Below, in pieces: positions 46,947-57,927 of a stretch of 64,000 bases of DNA. Below the pieces are notes generated by a model that worked only from the letters and a program-made list of their open reading frames with translations, did not search any database and was not told the DNA's origin. Location: the NCBI GenBank assembly GCA_016714935.1, contig JADKBU010000026.1, positions 1 to 64,000 on the forward strand, written 5' to 3'. A program made the translations under genes and the position numbers. Every line of letters starts with the position of its first letter. The first letter of the stretch is position 1. This DNA is from Candidatus Accumulibacter propinquus. Lineage in GTDB: Bacteria; Pseudomonadota; Gammaproteobacteria; Burkholderiales; Rhodocyclaceae.

Positions 46947-49900
46947 CGTGCCCCGCTACCAGGCGCAGCAGTTCGTCTTCCTGGTACGGTTTGCCGAGAT
47001 AGTGGTTCACGCCGAGTTCAAGGGCGTATTGACGGTGCTTGTCAGCGGTTCGCGAGGTGATGATGATGATCGGCACCTGTTGCAGGCGCGCATCGGCACG
47101 CACGTTTCGGGTCAGTTCAAATCCGTCCATGCGTGGCATCTCGATGTCGACCAGCATGACGTCCGGGACCACGGCGACGAGTTGTTCGAGCGCGTCGACG
47201 CCATCCTTGGCGGTCATCACCTGGTAGCCCTCGCGTGCCAGCAGCCGACTGCTGATCTTGCGCACGGTCAGCGAGTCGTCCACGATCATTACCGTCGGCA
47301 GTGTGGCCGTGACCAGATCGGCAGCCGTGGGTTGACGTACCGTCGGCACCGGCGAAACCGCGGCCCCCGCGCGGTCGCGACTGGCCAGGGCGATCGGGTT
47401 GAGAATCAGCACCACCTGGCCGTTGCCGAGAACGGTGGCGCCATCGACACCGATGACCCGGGCCAGTTGTGGTCCGATGTTCTTGACCACGATTTCCTGG
47501 TTGCCCAGCAGTTCATCGACTTGCAGCGCGACCCGCTGGGTGCCGCTGCGTAGCAGCAGGACCCAATACTGCTGATGTTTCTCCGGCAGCGCACGCGTTT
47601 CGCCGAGGAGATGCGGCAGGTAGCTGAAGGGATACTGATTCCCCGTCCAGGATGCGGCACGCGCTTCGCGAATGCGGGTCAGCCCCTTTTCCTTGAGGTC
47701 GAGCACCTGCTCGATCATCGCCGCAGGAATCGCGTACTCGCGGTTGCCGGAGCGCACCAGCAAGGCTTTGGTCACCGCCAGCGTGAGCGGCAGATAAAGC
47801 CGGAACGTCGTTCCCTGATCGGGGGCGGACAGCACTTCAATGCGGCCACCCAGGCTGGTCACCTCACTCTTGAGGACATCCATCCCGATGCCACGACCGG
47901 ACAGGCGCGACACCTCACTGGCCGTCGAGATTCCCGGGGCAAAAATCAGATCCACCACGCGTGTCGTGTCGGCGGCTTCGCTTTCGCTCAGCAGGCCGGC
48001 GCGCAGACCGCGCTCGCGCAAGCGGTCAAGGTCCAGGCCGGCGCCGTCATCCGCGAAGGTGAGGATGATCTCGTTGCCTTCCTGCGCCAGTTTCAGCGAG
48101 ATCTCGCCGATTTCCGGCTTGCCCTTGGCCAGGCGCAGCGGCGCGTCTTCAAGTCCGTGTGCGACGGCGTTGCGCAGCATGTGTTCGAGCGGCGCCAGCA
48201 TCTTGTCGAGCACCGTCCTGTCGAGTTCCAGTTGCGCACCACTGATTTCCAGATTGGCGCGTTTGCCGACTTCCTTGCCCGCCTGCCGAACGATACGGTA
48301 AAGGCGGTCGGCAATGCTGGCAAACGGCACCATGCGTACCGACATCAGTTCCTGCTGAACCTCTCGGTTCAGGCGTGCCTGCGCGACGATCGCCGCGTTG
48401 GCGTCGTCCAGGTTTTTCAGCAGATTCTGCTGGACGGTGGCCACATCGTTGACCGATTCGGCCATCATCCGCGTCAGTTCCTGGAAGCGCGTGAAGCGAT
48501 CGAACTCGAGCGGATCGAAATCCGCGTGGTGCTCGCCGGTCTGTGCCGCACGTGACTGCATCTGCAGTTCCGCCTGCAGTTCGATGTCGCGCAATTGCCG
48601 ACGCAGGCGGATGACGTTCTCGGTAAGGTCGAGCAGCGACGCCTTGATCGCTCGCATCTCGCCTTCGATACGCGAGCGGGCGATCGACAGTTCGCCTGCC
48701 TCGTTGACCAACCGGTCGATCAGGTCGGCACGCACGCGCAGCATCGCGCGCTGGACGGCGGCATCGCTTTCGCTGTCTGGCGTCTCGGCCGTGACCGCCA
48801 CGCTGCCCTGATCGCCAGCCGCGACCAGATCGGGGGTGGGCTGGGCCGCTGTCGGCAGTTGCGACGCCGCTTCGTCCGGTATGTCCACGGGTGCCTCGGA
48901 CGATTCCCCGCGCTGCAGGTGCTCGACAATCTGCACAATCACGTCGAAGGCATTGTCGATATCGTCAATCAGGTCCAGTGGCGCGGTACCGGCATCCTGC
49001 GCTTCGCTCATGCGCGTTTCGATGGCGTGCGTCATTTCACCGAGATTCATCGCCCCGGCCATCCTGGCGCTGCCCTTGAGCGTATGGAACAAGCGCGCCA
49101 AGCGGCGGACGGGTTCGCTATCGGCGGGATTGTTTCGCCAGGCATGCAACTGCGCCGCGATGTTCTGGTTGAGGTCGAGCGCTTCCTCGATAAAGAGGGG
49201 CAGCAGTTGCTCGTCCAGTTCGTCGTGCAGTTCCGGAAGCTCAAACGCAACTGCCTCCGTCGCCGCAACTGCCGGCGGCGCAGACGTCGGCACCGCCACC
49301 TGCGCGGCGGCGGTTGCGCCTCTGCTTGCGCGTCGGTTTCAGCAAGCGCGGACGTCGGCGCGACCACCGGCTCGGGGTATAGCGTATCGAGGGCTTCGAC
49401 CAGGCTCGGCGCCGCTTCCGGCTCGTGGTCGCGGGCGACATCCGCAAGCATCAGAGACAGGACGGCGATCGTCTGGCGAACGGTTTCCAGCGCTTCGAGG
49501 CTCTCGGGATGGGGTGTAAGCTTGCGCCGTACCAGAGCCAGCTCAAGGGCGTGGCCGAGCCGGTTGATCGCCGCGATACCGACCGTGCCGGCGATGCCGG
49601 CAAGGGTGTGGGCGGCCCGGTACATTTCGTGCGTTGTCGGAGCTGCGAGGTTGTTCTCAAGCTGTGCAAACTCGCGCTGCAGCGTGGACAGGTGCGTACC
49701 GGCCTCGTCGTTGAAGATCTCGGCCAGGGCGGGGGCGATCGACAGGCGCGGCAGCGTTCCCTGCGCAGCGGCTTCTTCCTCGCTCGCCGGCAATGCGACA
49801 ACCCTTTCCGCCGAAGGTGGCAGCGCGGCCTGCGCCTCGCCGCCTTCACCCGCAGTAGACAAGGCCATGCCCGGCGGCACGCCGATCGGCAATTCGCTGC

Positions 49901-52310
49901 CGTCGCGCAATGACGTTGCGGTCGCGATCATGCTGCTGGGATCGGGGGCGTGCCCCTGCCCGGTCTTGAGGTGCGTCATCCAGGCGAGAAAGACGGCATA
50001 CGCCTGATCGAGCAGGTCGAGGAGCGGCGGGGTAACCGCTTGTTCCTGGCGCAACCAGAGGTTGAGAACCTGCTCGACTGCCCATGCGGCGTCACCGAGA
50101 TCCCTGAGCCCGACCATTCGACCGCTGCCCTTGAGGGTGTGCGCCGAACGACGGATTGCGGTCAGCAGTTCGACATCATGCGGTTTGTCCTTCAGTGCCC
50201 GCAGGTTGGCATCGACGCTGGCCAGAACTTCATCGGCTTCCTCAAGAAAGATTCCGAGAAGTTCGGCATCGACTTCTTCGGTGGAGGCCTGCGAGAGCTG
50301 CAAGGTCTGTGCCGAGGGCGGCGGTGCCTCGGGTGCTTGCGGTTTGAGCGTTGCCATCGCCGCGTCGATCTGCCGGGCGGCGTCGCCGCCGGCAGCGAGC
50401 GCGGTGAGTACATGCTTGGTTTGTTGTCCGAGTGCCTTGTCGGCGACCAGGTCGGCGTCCTTTTGCAGCGCCGTCAGATTCTGCTGGACCTCCTGACGCA
50501 GACCGGCATCGCCGGGCTGTTCCTTGAGCGCCACCAGCAGAGCGTGTGTTTCGCGCTTCTGCTGCTCGAGTTCCTGCTCGACCGTTGCCGCCGGTTCTTC
50601 GTCGACGGATATTCTGGCCGCATCCGACTGCATCTGGCTGACAAAAGTCTCGAAGTCGGCGGCTCCGTGTTGCATCGCATCGACAAAGAATCCGATCAGC
50701 GACAATTGCTCGGCAACGCCTACGAAGTCGGCCTCGTGCGGGACATAGTCCGGTTGCGCAAAGCTTTCGATGGCTGTTGCGCACTGGCGGAGAACCGTCA
50801 CCGCGCCGTCATGGCGCATCATGGCGAGCGCGCCGATGACCTGTCGCAGCGGTGTTTCCAGGCTGCCCAGATCGGCACTCTTTTCGGCGTCGCGGAAGAA
50901 GCCGTCAAGGACCTGCTCGATCTGCGCAAGGTTGTTCTGGATTTCTCTGGCGACCTGGCCGACGAGCATCTTTTCCTGCGCCTGGCGCGACATCTCGTCG
51001 AGTGAGGGAAGCTCGGATTCCGGCTTCGGCGGAGTGCCCGCGATGCAGTCGTGCAGGCGGGCGACCATCACGTCCACCTGGTGAGAGAAACTGCTGCCCA
51101 GGTACTGCATGTTCTCCTGCGCGTGCTGCGCGAGCAGGATCGCCGTCGCCGTTTCCATGGCCAGAGCTTCGCTGTGGCGCGATGGCGAATGCGTCAGCAG
51201 GCCCGCCACCTCGCTGATCGCATGCACGAGGCGACGGAAATCTGCGTGACCCAGTTCGTCGACCAGCGTGGTCAACGTCGTGGTGTTGGCCCGAAATACC
51301 GGCAGAACCTGCATTGTTCCGGCGCAGAACTTGTTCCAGGTTTCTTCTGTAGCGGCGATCGCTTCACGCACCTGGCGGCGGACCGACTCCATGGCGATCG
51401 GAGTAGCGCTTGCCGGTCCGGGCAGCAGGTCTGCCAGGTGGTAGGCGTCCTTGACCTGGCACACCGCGCGACTGCTGCTCTGGGCGTTGCTGACCAGATA
51501 CAGGGCATCGCGCACCAGGCGCTCGGCGACATTGCTCGAACCTTCGAGGAGGCGGCGGATCTGCAGGTCGATACGGCTGCAGAGTTGCCTGGCATCGGCG
51601 TCCGCCGGTAGCGCGCGCTCACCCAGCGCGGTCAGGAAAGCGGTGGCGATCCACCAGAAGGCGCGTGCGGACGGGGCGTCCTGGAGGGACTCGATGCGCT
51701 TGACGGCGTCGAGCATCTCGGGAACTCCGGCACCGGACTGGGGCGCACGCAACCAACCGAGCAGACCGCGCTGGAAATGGGCTCTTTGCTGACGCAGGCG
51801 GGCCTGCAGTTCGCTGCGACCGATTTTCGCCGTCCGCTCGGCTCGTTGCGGTGGTCGTACGCGCAGGTCGGGGAAGAAGAGATCCGTTGCCAATACCCTC
51901 TCCTGCCCGCGTGCGGCCTGCACTTCACGGTACAACGGCAAAAGCCGCAGAGGCTGGTTCGGCTGGCCGCCGATCAGATCGGCGAGATAATGCCCAAGCG
52001 CCGCCATGGCACGTTGCGCCAGTTCGATGACCGCTGGAGTGGCTGGGCGTTCGTCCCTCTCGATGGCCTCGAGCATCGACTCCAGCGCTTCGGCAAACTG
52101 GGTAACCCCGTCCAGGCCAACGATCGTCAGGGCGCCTTGCACCTGGTGCAGATGAGTGCGACAGAAGCGGATTTGCGTGTGGTCGCCGTGCGTATCCTCG
52201 GCACTCGCAGTCATGCTCTGCAACGCCTTTTCGCCACGCTCCAGGGCGAGGTCGATCTCGCTCTTGACCCAAGTCAGCGGGCCGATATCGAAGTCCGTCG
52301 GGGCACTCAT
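46924..52310 (-). CDS. pilL: Type IV pilus chemosensory hybrid histidine kinase (PilL/ChpA), one frameshift
   Basis: Giant CheA-like kinase of about 1,795 aa. Histidine phosphotransfer domains: a FimL-like N-terminal one (THLHQVQGAL, near residue 55), then RRSAHTLKGSGRMVG (~722), YRAAHTLAGIAG (~902) and RLFHTLKGSARMAG (~1075). The kinase core follows: MLRNAVAHGLEDAP, FADDGAGLDLDRL, GRGIGMDVLKSEV. Then come a CheW-like domain and a receiver domain with VMIVDDSLTVRK and VMLVDIEMPRMDGF. The frame breaks at about 49303-49312 in AEAQPPP: the other frame continues QVAVPTSAPPAVAATEA, consistent with one base lost in a CCGCCGCC run. Because good protein sequence resumes at once and crosses an Hpt domain, this is one gene, not two. 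It is last in the pilGHIJL operon and would phosphorylate PilG and PilH. Confidence 0.9.
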
Positions 52311-52439
52311 CCGGGGCAGTCTCTCCAGTCCAGTCTCTTGGCACGAGGGCTCAGCGGCCGTGCATCAATCTACTGCGGGGTCGGGCAGTACGCGTGCATC
52401 GCGCTGCCCGGCCTGATGGTTAGCGTGGTTCGGTCGTTC

Positions 52440-54608
52440 TCAGACGACCTTGAAGCCGGCCACCGAGCCCTTCAGTTCGGTGGCCAGACTGGCCAACTCG
52501 CCAATTGCCGTCGCCGTCTTCTGGGTACCGGCCGTGGTCTGCCCGGTGACCAGCAGGATGTCCTGCATTTTGCGGGCTACATTGGTCGCCGAGTCGGCAA
52601 CCTGGCGTGTCGCGCCAGAAATGTTCTGAATCAGTTCGGTGAGCGCCTTCGAGACCTCGCCGATCTCTGCCAGGGCCTGACCCGCGGCATCGGAGAGCCT
52701 GGCGCCTTCCACCACACCGCGGGTGGACTCTTCCATCGCCGAAACCGTGTCCTGAGTGTCGGTCTGAATCGTTCTGACGATCGCCCCGATCTGCTTTGTC
52801 GCTTCCCCGGAACGTTCGGCGAGGCGCTGCACTTCCTCGGCGACGACGGTGAACCCGCGCCCGGCTTCCCCCGCAGACGCGGCCTGGATGGCGGCATTGA
52901 GCGCCAGTACGTTGGTTTGCTCGGTGATGTCGGAGATCAGCTCGACGATTTCACCGATCTCCTGTGACGACTCGCCTAGCCGCTTGATGCGCTTCGAGGT
53001 TTCCTGGATCTGCTCGCGGATCTTGTTCATCCCCTTGATCGAGTCCTGGACCGCCTGCGCACCCTTGCTCGCGGCCGCCAGCGACTGCCGCGCAACGGTC
53101 GCCGACTGCTTCGCGTCGCCGGACACGCCGGTCATCGAACTGGCCATGGCCAGAACCGACTGGCCGGCAAACTTGATCTCGGATGCCTGGCGTTCGGCCG
53201 CAGCGAGCAACTCGGTAGACGTCTGCTGGGCGAGCTCCGTCGCCAGCGTCACCCGCCCGGCGGCATCGTTGATGCGGCCGACAAGGACCCGCAATTCTTC
53301 GATCGTGTAGTTGATCGAGTCGGCGATGGCGCCAGTGATGTCTTCGGACACGGTAGCGGTTACCGTCAGGTCACCGTCGGCGAGGTCGCCCAGTTCATTC
53401 ATCAGTCGCAGGATGGCGTCCTGATTCTGGCGGTTGATCAACTCCGTCTCGTGGCGGGCCTGTTCTGCCTGTTCGGTCTGGCGCCGGGTTTCTGCCAGGT
53501 AGGTCGCGGCCAGCAGGACGACCAGACCGGTGGCCAGCAGAATCAGCACCAGCAGGACGACGCCATAGGCCGTCCTTTTCAGGACGCTGCTCTGGTAGGA
53601 ATGCGCCAACTCGTCGGTGGCGGAAAGCAACTCTTCGCTGTCCCGGAAGATTTGCGAGCCCGCCTGTTTGGCGATGATCAGCTTCTGCATGTTACCCAGA
53701 ATGCCGCCAACGGCGGTGCGATACTCCGCAAAGCTGGCTTCGAGTTCGCCGAGCTTGAGCTTGGTGTCGGGGTCATTGGTGCCTGCGATACGCAGTGTGT
53801 CGCTGCCTTTGGCCAGGGCGTGTATCGTGTCGCGAAAGGTATTCGTGTCCTTGCCCAGGAGAAAGGTGATTTCCGGGTCGATGGCATCGCCAACCAGCAG
53901 TGCGCTGGCGTTCTTGGCGATCCGTTGCGTCAGCATGACCAGTAGATTGGCGGCAGCAATCTCACGGACTCCGGAACTGCTTTGCAGCTTGAGAGCGGCG
54001 ATCTGTTCGGCCAGGTCGAGCAGTTGCGGATTCTTGTCGTTGATGATCGCGACTTCCTTGCCGAGAGAGATCAGGTTCTTCTCCATTTCGAGCAGTCGAG
54101 CCGCGTTCTTGTCGGTCTTGTCCCATAACTGCGTCAGCGCCACCAACTGTGGCTGCACGCCATCCGGAGAAGGCGGTACCTGGGTGCCGGCCAATTCACC
54201 GCCGCTGGTCAGGCGGTCGAGGTTGCTGGCGAAACTTTCACGCGATTCTGCCAGTTGCTTGAAGGCCAGGGGCTCGCCCAGCAGGGCCAGGCTCGAAGCC
54301 TTGGCCAGTCGTTGCGAAAGCATCCGCATCTCGCCGGCGGTGGCGATATAGGCGGTGTTGTAGGTCGCCTGCCGGCTGTCGCGGTAAACCGTGACGGCAA
54401 TGAACAGCATGACCAGCACCAGGCAGCCGCCAAGGATCTGCAGTTGTTGAGTTATCGGGTAACGCTGCAGGAAAGCAAGCGACAACGGCACTGTCCCTTT
54501 ACTCGCCGGCTCGTCGGGTTCCATCGGCGTGCTGCGCACCAAAATGGTTTCACCGGCCGGGTCTGGCGTCCGCGACAAGAAAGCCGGCAGCTTGGGTTTG
54601 AAGGTCAT
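52440..54608 (-). CDS. pilJ: Type IV pilus methyl-accepting chemotaxis protein PilJ
   Basis: 722-aa transmembrane receptor. A cytoplasmic N-terminal ~50 aa is followed by TM1 (LQILGGCLVLVMLFIAVTVY), then a periplasmic region with two PilJ-type modules (GEMRMLSQRLAKASSLAL; NLLVMLTQRIAKNAS). TM2 is near VVLLVLILLATGLVVLLAA, then a HAMP-like segment and a coiled-coil signalling domain with the MCP hairpin tip around LALNAAIQAASAGEAGRGFT and VVAEEVQRLAERSGEATKQI. It senses an unidentified surface or chemical cue for twitching. It sits between pilI and pilL. Confidence 0.95.
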   Translation of the reverse strand: MTFKPKLPAFLSRTPDPAGETILVRSTPMEPDEPASKGTVPLSLAFLQRYPITQQLQILGGCLVLVMLFIAVTVYRDSRQATYNTAYIATAGEMRMLSQRLAKASSLALLGEPLAFKQLAESRESFASNLDRLTSGGELAGTQVPPSPDGVQPQLVALTQLWDKTDKNAARLLEMEKNLISLGKEVAIINDKNPQLLDLAEQIAALKLQSSSGVREIAAANLLVMLTQRIAKNASALLVGDAIDPEITFLLGKDTNTFRDTIHALAKGSDTLRIAGTNDPDTKLKLGELEASFAEYRTAVGGILGNMQKLIIAKQAGSQIFRDSEELLSATDELAHSYQSSVLKRTAYGVVLLVLILLATGLVVLLAATYLAETRRQTEQAEQARHETELINRQNQDAILRLMNELGDLADGDLTVTATVSEDITGAIADSINYTIEELRVLVGRINDAAGRVTLATELAQQTSTELLAAAERQASEIKFAGQSVLAMASSMTGVSGDAKQSATVARQSLAAASKGAQAVQDSIKGMNKIREQIQETSKRIKRLGESSQEIGEIVELISDITEQTNVLALNAAIQAASAGEAGRGFTVVAEEVQRLAERSGEATKQIGAIVRTIQTDTQDTVSAMEESTRGVVEGARLSDAAGQALAEIGEVSKALTELIQNISGATRQVADSATNVARKMQDILLVTGQTTAGTQKTATAIGELASLATELKGSVAGFKVV

Positions 54609-54680
54609 CTTGCTTCTCCGGTTACACAGCCCTGACCGCGACGTTCGTCGCCGTCAGGGGCTCCGTGATACGACAGCGGC

Positions 54681-55190
54681 TCAAGCGCCAATGTCCATGA
54701 ACGCCTCGTCTGCCAGCAACTCGCGCACCTTGAGCTTGTTCCAGCGGCGGCCTTCGTTGTCCGTATAGGCTTCGTGTGCCCAGGCTGGTGCGGCGCCATT
54801 TTGCGGTTCCGGATTCAAGGCCTCGACGTTGCGCAGGCCGATCATGCGCGTGACCAGCAGGGCCGCGTTGCTGCCATGGCGGGTGCCAATCAGCAGCAGT
54901 CGCGAACTGGTATTCTGGGGGGTGACGTCCTTGCCCAGAAAAGCGGACAGGTCGACGACCGAGTACAGATTGCCGCGAATGTTGGCGATCCCCGCGAACC
55001 AGGGTTTGGTCAGCGGCACCTTGGTCAGCGGACTCAGCGGTACGATTTCACCCGAGTCCGCGAGATCGAGCAGCCAGAAGTCCGATCCCGCCTGAATGCC
55101 GAGGAGTCCGGCAGAGCTCTGATTGCTGGTCCCGGCCAACCGGGCCGCGAGGTAGGACTGGAATTCATGCAGGCTGATCTTCTTGGTCAT
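54681..55190 (-). CDS. pilI: CheW-like adaptor PilI
   Basis: 169-aa CheW domain protein coupling PilJ to PilL. Signatures: LLGIQAGSDFWLLDLADSGE, WFAGIANIRGNLYSVVDLSAF and RLLLIGTRHGSNAALLVTR. The ATG at 55190 is used because the open frame upstream overlaps pilH in antisense-free but non-conserved sequence. It begins 14 bases after pilH. Confidence 0.92.
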   Translation of the reverse strand: MTKKISLHEFQSYLAARLAGTSNQSSAGLLGIQAGSDFWLLDLADSGEIVPLSPLTKVPLTKPWFAGIANIRGNLYSVVDLSAFLGKDVTPQNTSSRLLLIGTRHGSNAALLVTRMIGLRNVEALNPEPQNGAAPAWAHEAYTDNEGRRWNKLKVRELLADEAFMDIGA

Positions 55191-55204
55191 GCCCCGGCCG
55201 CCGT

Positions 55205-55567
55205 CTAGAGCGCTGCAATCTTGGCCAGCAACTCTTGACCATTGACCGGCTTGACCAGGTAGTCCTGGGCACCCTGGCGCAAGCCCCAGATCTTGTCGGT
55301 CTCCTGTCCCTTGGTCGTACATACGATGACCGGGATGTTCCGTGTCGTCGGATCACGGGTCAGGGTACGGGTTGCCTGGTAGCCGTTCAGGCCGGGCATG
55401 ACGACGTCCATCAGGATCAGGTCAGGCAACTCGCTCTTGGCCTTGGCGATACCCTCTTCGCCGCTCTCGGCGGTCAGCACCTCGTAACCATTGCTGGCCA
55501 GCAGGACTTTCAAGACATGACGTTCGGTCGGTGAATCGTCAACCACGAGAATTTTCTTGATGGTCAT
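55205..55567 (-). CDS. pilH: Response regulator PilH
   Basis: 120-aa stand-alone receiver domain. Acidic pocket in ILVVDDSPTERHV, phospho-acceptor Asp in LILMDVVMPGLNGYQ, Thr in VIVCTTKGQETD, Lys in DYLVKPVNGQEL. CheY-like, with no output domain. Second gene of the pil chemosensory operon, thought to act on pilus retraction. Confidence 0.93.
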   Translation of the reverse strand: MTIKKILVVDDSPTERHVLKVLLASNGYEVLTAESGEEGIAKAKSELPDLILMDVVMPGLNGYQATRTLTRDPTTRNIPVIVCTTKGQETDKIWGLRQGAQDYLVKPVNGQELLAKIAAL

Positions 55568-55611
55568 GGCTTTCTGCTTTCGCAGTTCCCTCTCGGCAAG
55601 TTCGGGTTTTC

Positions 55612-56007
55612 TCAGGCTGTCGGCGGCGCGAAGGTGGCGACCGTTTGCAGCAGGCTGTCCTTGGTGAATGGCTTCGTCAGATAGTGGTCGGAGCCGACCA
55701 TGCGCCCGCGTGCGCGGTCAAACAGGCCATCCTTTGACGACAGCATGATCACCGGCGTGGCGCGGAAACGTTGATTCTTCTTGATCAGGGCACAGGTCTG
55801 ATAGCCGTCGAGGCGCGGCATCACGATGTCGCAAAAGATCACGTCGGGCTGGTGATCGGCCACTTTGGCGAGTGCATCGAAGCCGTCCTCGGCAAGCAAC
55901 ACCTGACAGCCGGCCTGCACCAGGAAAATCTCCGCGCTACGCCGTATGGTATTGCTGTCATCAATGACCATGACCTTGACGCCGCGCGGGCTTGCAGCTT
56001 CAGCCAA
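55612..56007 (-). CDS. pilG: Response regulator PilG
   Basis: 131-aa CheY-like receiver. VMVIDDSNTIRRSAEIFL, phospho-acceptor region VIFCDIVMPRLDGYQT, VIMLSSKDGLFDRARG and YLTKPFTKDSLLQ. The DGLFDRARGRMVGSDHY segment is typical of PilG. It starts with TTG at 56007 preceded by GGAGGAGTGAA, an uncommon start codon but the only one with a good ribosome site. First gene of the operon. Confidence 0.93.
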   Translation of the reverse strand: MAEAASPRGVKVMVIDDSNTIRRSAEIFLVQAGCQVLLAEDGFDALAKVADHQPDVIFCDIVMPRLDGYQTCALIKKNQRFRATPVIMLSSKDGLFDRARGRMVGSDHYLTKPFTKDSLLQTVATFAPPTA

Positions 56008-56097
56008 TTCACTCCTCCAGGGTGTCCCCAGTCATTATTCTAATGAAGTCCCGGATCCGACATCATCTCCTGCCGGCATTACTATACCGCATTGTCT

Positions 56098-56286
56098 TCA
56101 GATCTCGATCATTTCGAAATCTTCCTTGCGTGCGCCGCATTCCGGACACGTCCAGTTGATCGGCACATCCGGCCAGCGCGTCCCCGCCGCGATGCCTTCG
56201 TCCGGCAGTCCCGCAGCCTCCTCGTAGAGGAAACCACAGGTCAGGCACATCCATGTGCGGTAGGTTTCGGCGCTTGCTGGGTTCAT
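56098..56286 (-). CDS. rubA: Rubredoxin
   Basis: 62-aa iron electron carrier with one Fe bound by four cysteines in MCLTCGFLYEE and WTCPECGARKEDFE, at the standard spacing, plus GTRWPDVPINW. It may serve alkane hydroxylation, oxygen defence or photosystem-type redox chemistry in different bacteria; context gives no partner. Divergent from thiD. Confidence 0.95.
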   Translation of the reverse strand: MNPASAETYRTWMCLTCGFLYEEAAGLPDEGIAAGTRWPDVPINWTCPECGARKEDFEMIEI

Positions 56287-56399
56287 GGTCGCTGTCTGTT
56301 TTCGGTTAGAATCGAAAAATCATCGAGATTCTAGCCAAACCCTTGGGTTGCTGCCAAGACTTTGTGCACCAGACCACTCCGCTGCCCAGACTTTTCCTC

Positions 56400-57266
56400 A
56401 TGCTTCCACGATCTCCCCAGCAGTTGCCGCCCATCGTGCTGACCTTTGCCGCCAGCGACCCCTCCGGCGGCGCCGGCATGCAGGCGGACTTGATGACCCT
56501 GTCTTCGCTTGGCTGCCACCCGTTGTCGGTGACGACGGCGCTGACCGTGCAGGACACTGTCGGCGTCGGTTGCGTCCTGGCCATCGATTCCGATTGTGTC
56601 GAGGATCAGGCGCGAACGTTGCTGGAGGACATGCCGGTTGCCGCTTTCAAGATCGGCCTGCTGGGCAGCATCGAGAATATCGTGGTCATCGCCGAAATTC
56701 TCGCCGATTACCCCGGCTTGCCAGTGGTGCTCGACCCCGTGCTGGCTTCCGGGCGGGGCGACGAACTCGCGGACGAGGAAATGATTTCGGGTTTGCGCGA
56801 ACTGTTGCTGCCGCTGACCACGATATTGACGCCGAATTCCCTAGAAGCTCGCCGACTGGCTGTCGGCGAAGAACGTGCTGGTGAAGGCGAACATGACGAG
56901 GCCAGCCCGGCTCCTCTGGCCGAATGTGCGCAGACCTTGCTGGACCTGGGTTGCGAGTATGTGCTGCTGACCGGCACGCATGAAAATACTGCGCGCGTGG
57001 TCAATGATCTCTATGCCCAGAGGCTCGGGTTGGTGCGCAGCGACGCCTGGGATCGTCTGCACGGCAGCTATCACGGTTCCGGTTGCACGCTGGCCTCGGC
57101 CATTGCCGCGCATCTCGCCCGCGGCCTGTCGATCGATGCCGCGGTGTGGGCCGCCCAGGAATACACCTGGCAGACGCTGGCGGCCGGCTTCCGGCCGGGA
57201 ATGGGCCAATACATTCCAGACCGCTTCTACCAGACCCGTTTACGTAGCGGAGCCCTCGATGCCTGA
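56400..57266 (+). CDS. thiD: Hydroxymethylpyrimidine (phosphate) kinase
   Basis: Phosphorylates HMP and HMP-P to HMP-PP for thiamine synthesis. 288 aa from the ATG at 56400; an earlier in-frame start at 56343 adds a non-conserved Cys-rich stretch. Signatures: LTFAASDPSGGAGMQADLM, AFKIGLLGS, PVVLDPVLASGRGDEL, LTPNSLEARRL and HGSYHGSGCTLASAIAA (catalytic Cys/anion hole). It overlaps thiE by eight bases. Confidence 0.93.
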   Translation: MLPRSPQQLPPIVLTFAASDPSGGAGMQADLMTLSSLGCHPLSVTTALTVQDTVGVGCVLAIDSDCVEDQARTLLEDMPVAAFKIGLLGSIENIVVIAEILADYPGLPVVLDPVLASGRGDELADEEMISGLRELLLPLTTILTPNSLEARRLAVGEERAGEGEHDEASPAPLAECAQTLLDLGCEYVLLTGTHENTARVVNDLYAQRLGLVRSDAWDRLHGSYHGSGCTLASAIAAHLARGLSIDAAVWAAQEYTWQTLAAGFRPGMGQYIPDRFYQTRLRSGALDA

Positions 57267-57927
57267 AGCGGTCGCCAATAGCCTGCGCGGTCTCTACGCG
57301 ATCACCCCCGAAGGGTTGCCGCCGGCTGGCCTGCTGGCGCATGTGGAGGCTGCCCTGCGTGGTGGTGCGGCGCTCGTCCAGTATCGGGACAAGAGCCGGG
57401 ATTCGACACGGCGTGCGGAGGCGGCACGCGCCTTGCAGCGCTTATGTCGGCAGTTCGGCGCGCGTCTGCTGATCAATGATGACCTGGCATTGGCATTGGC
57501 GGTCGACGCCGACGGCGTACACCTCGGAGCAACGGATGGTGACCTGCTGACGGCCCGGCAGGCACTTGCCCGCGGTCGTCTGCTCGGCGCCTCGTGTTAC
57601 GCCGATTTCGAGTGCGCGCGTGCCGCTGCAGCGGCGGGTGCCGATTACCTTGCCTTTGGGGCAGTGTACCCCTCGCCGACCAAACCCCTGGCGGTGCGCG
57701 CGCCGCTGACGCTGTTCAGCCGCTGCCGCGCCGAATTGCGGTTGCCGGCCTGCGCCATCGGTGGCATCCGGCTGGACAATGCGGCGCCGCTGCTGGCAGT
57801 CGGCGTCGATCTGCTGGCGGTGATCAGCGATCTTTTCGACGCGCCGGATGTGGCGGCGCGCGCCGCGGCCTATCAACAACTGTTCAAGGACGAGACTCGT
57901 GAGTTCCCGCAATCAGCAACTTTTTGA
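57259..57927 (+). CDS. thiE: Thiamine-phosphate synthase
   Basis: 222-aa TIM-barrel enzyme joining HMP-PP and thiazole phosphate. GLYAITPEGLPP, LVQYRDKSRDSTRRAEAA, LLINDDLALALAVDADGVHLG, YLAFGAVYPSPTKP and ACAIGGIRLDNAAPLLAVGVD match. It is coupled to thiD (overlap 57259-57266) and overlaps the hemL GTG start by 29 bases. A separate thiamine gene cluster must supply the thiazole branch. Confidence 0.92.
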   Translation: MPEAVANSLRGLYAITPEGLPPAGLLAHVEAALRGGAALVQYRDKSRDSTRRAEAARALQRLCRQFGARLLINDDLALALAVDADGVHLGATDGDLLTARQALARGRLLGASCYADFECARAAAAAGADYLAFGAVYPSPTKPLAVRAPLTLFSRCRAELRLPACAIGGIRLDNAAPLLAVGVDLLAVISDLFDAPDVAARAAAYQQLFKDETREFPQSATF

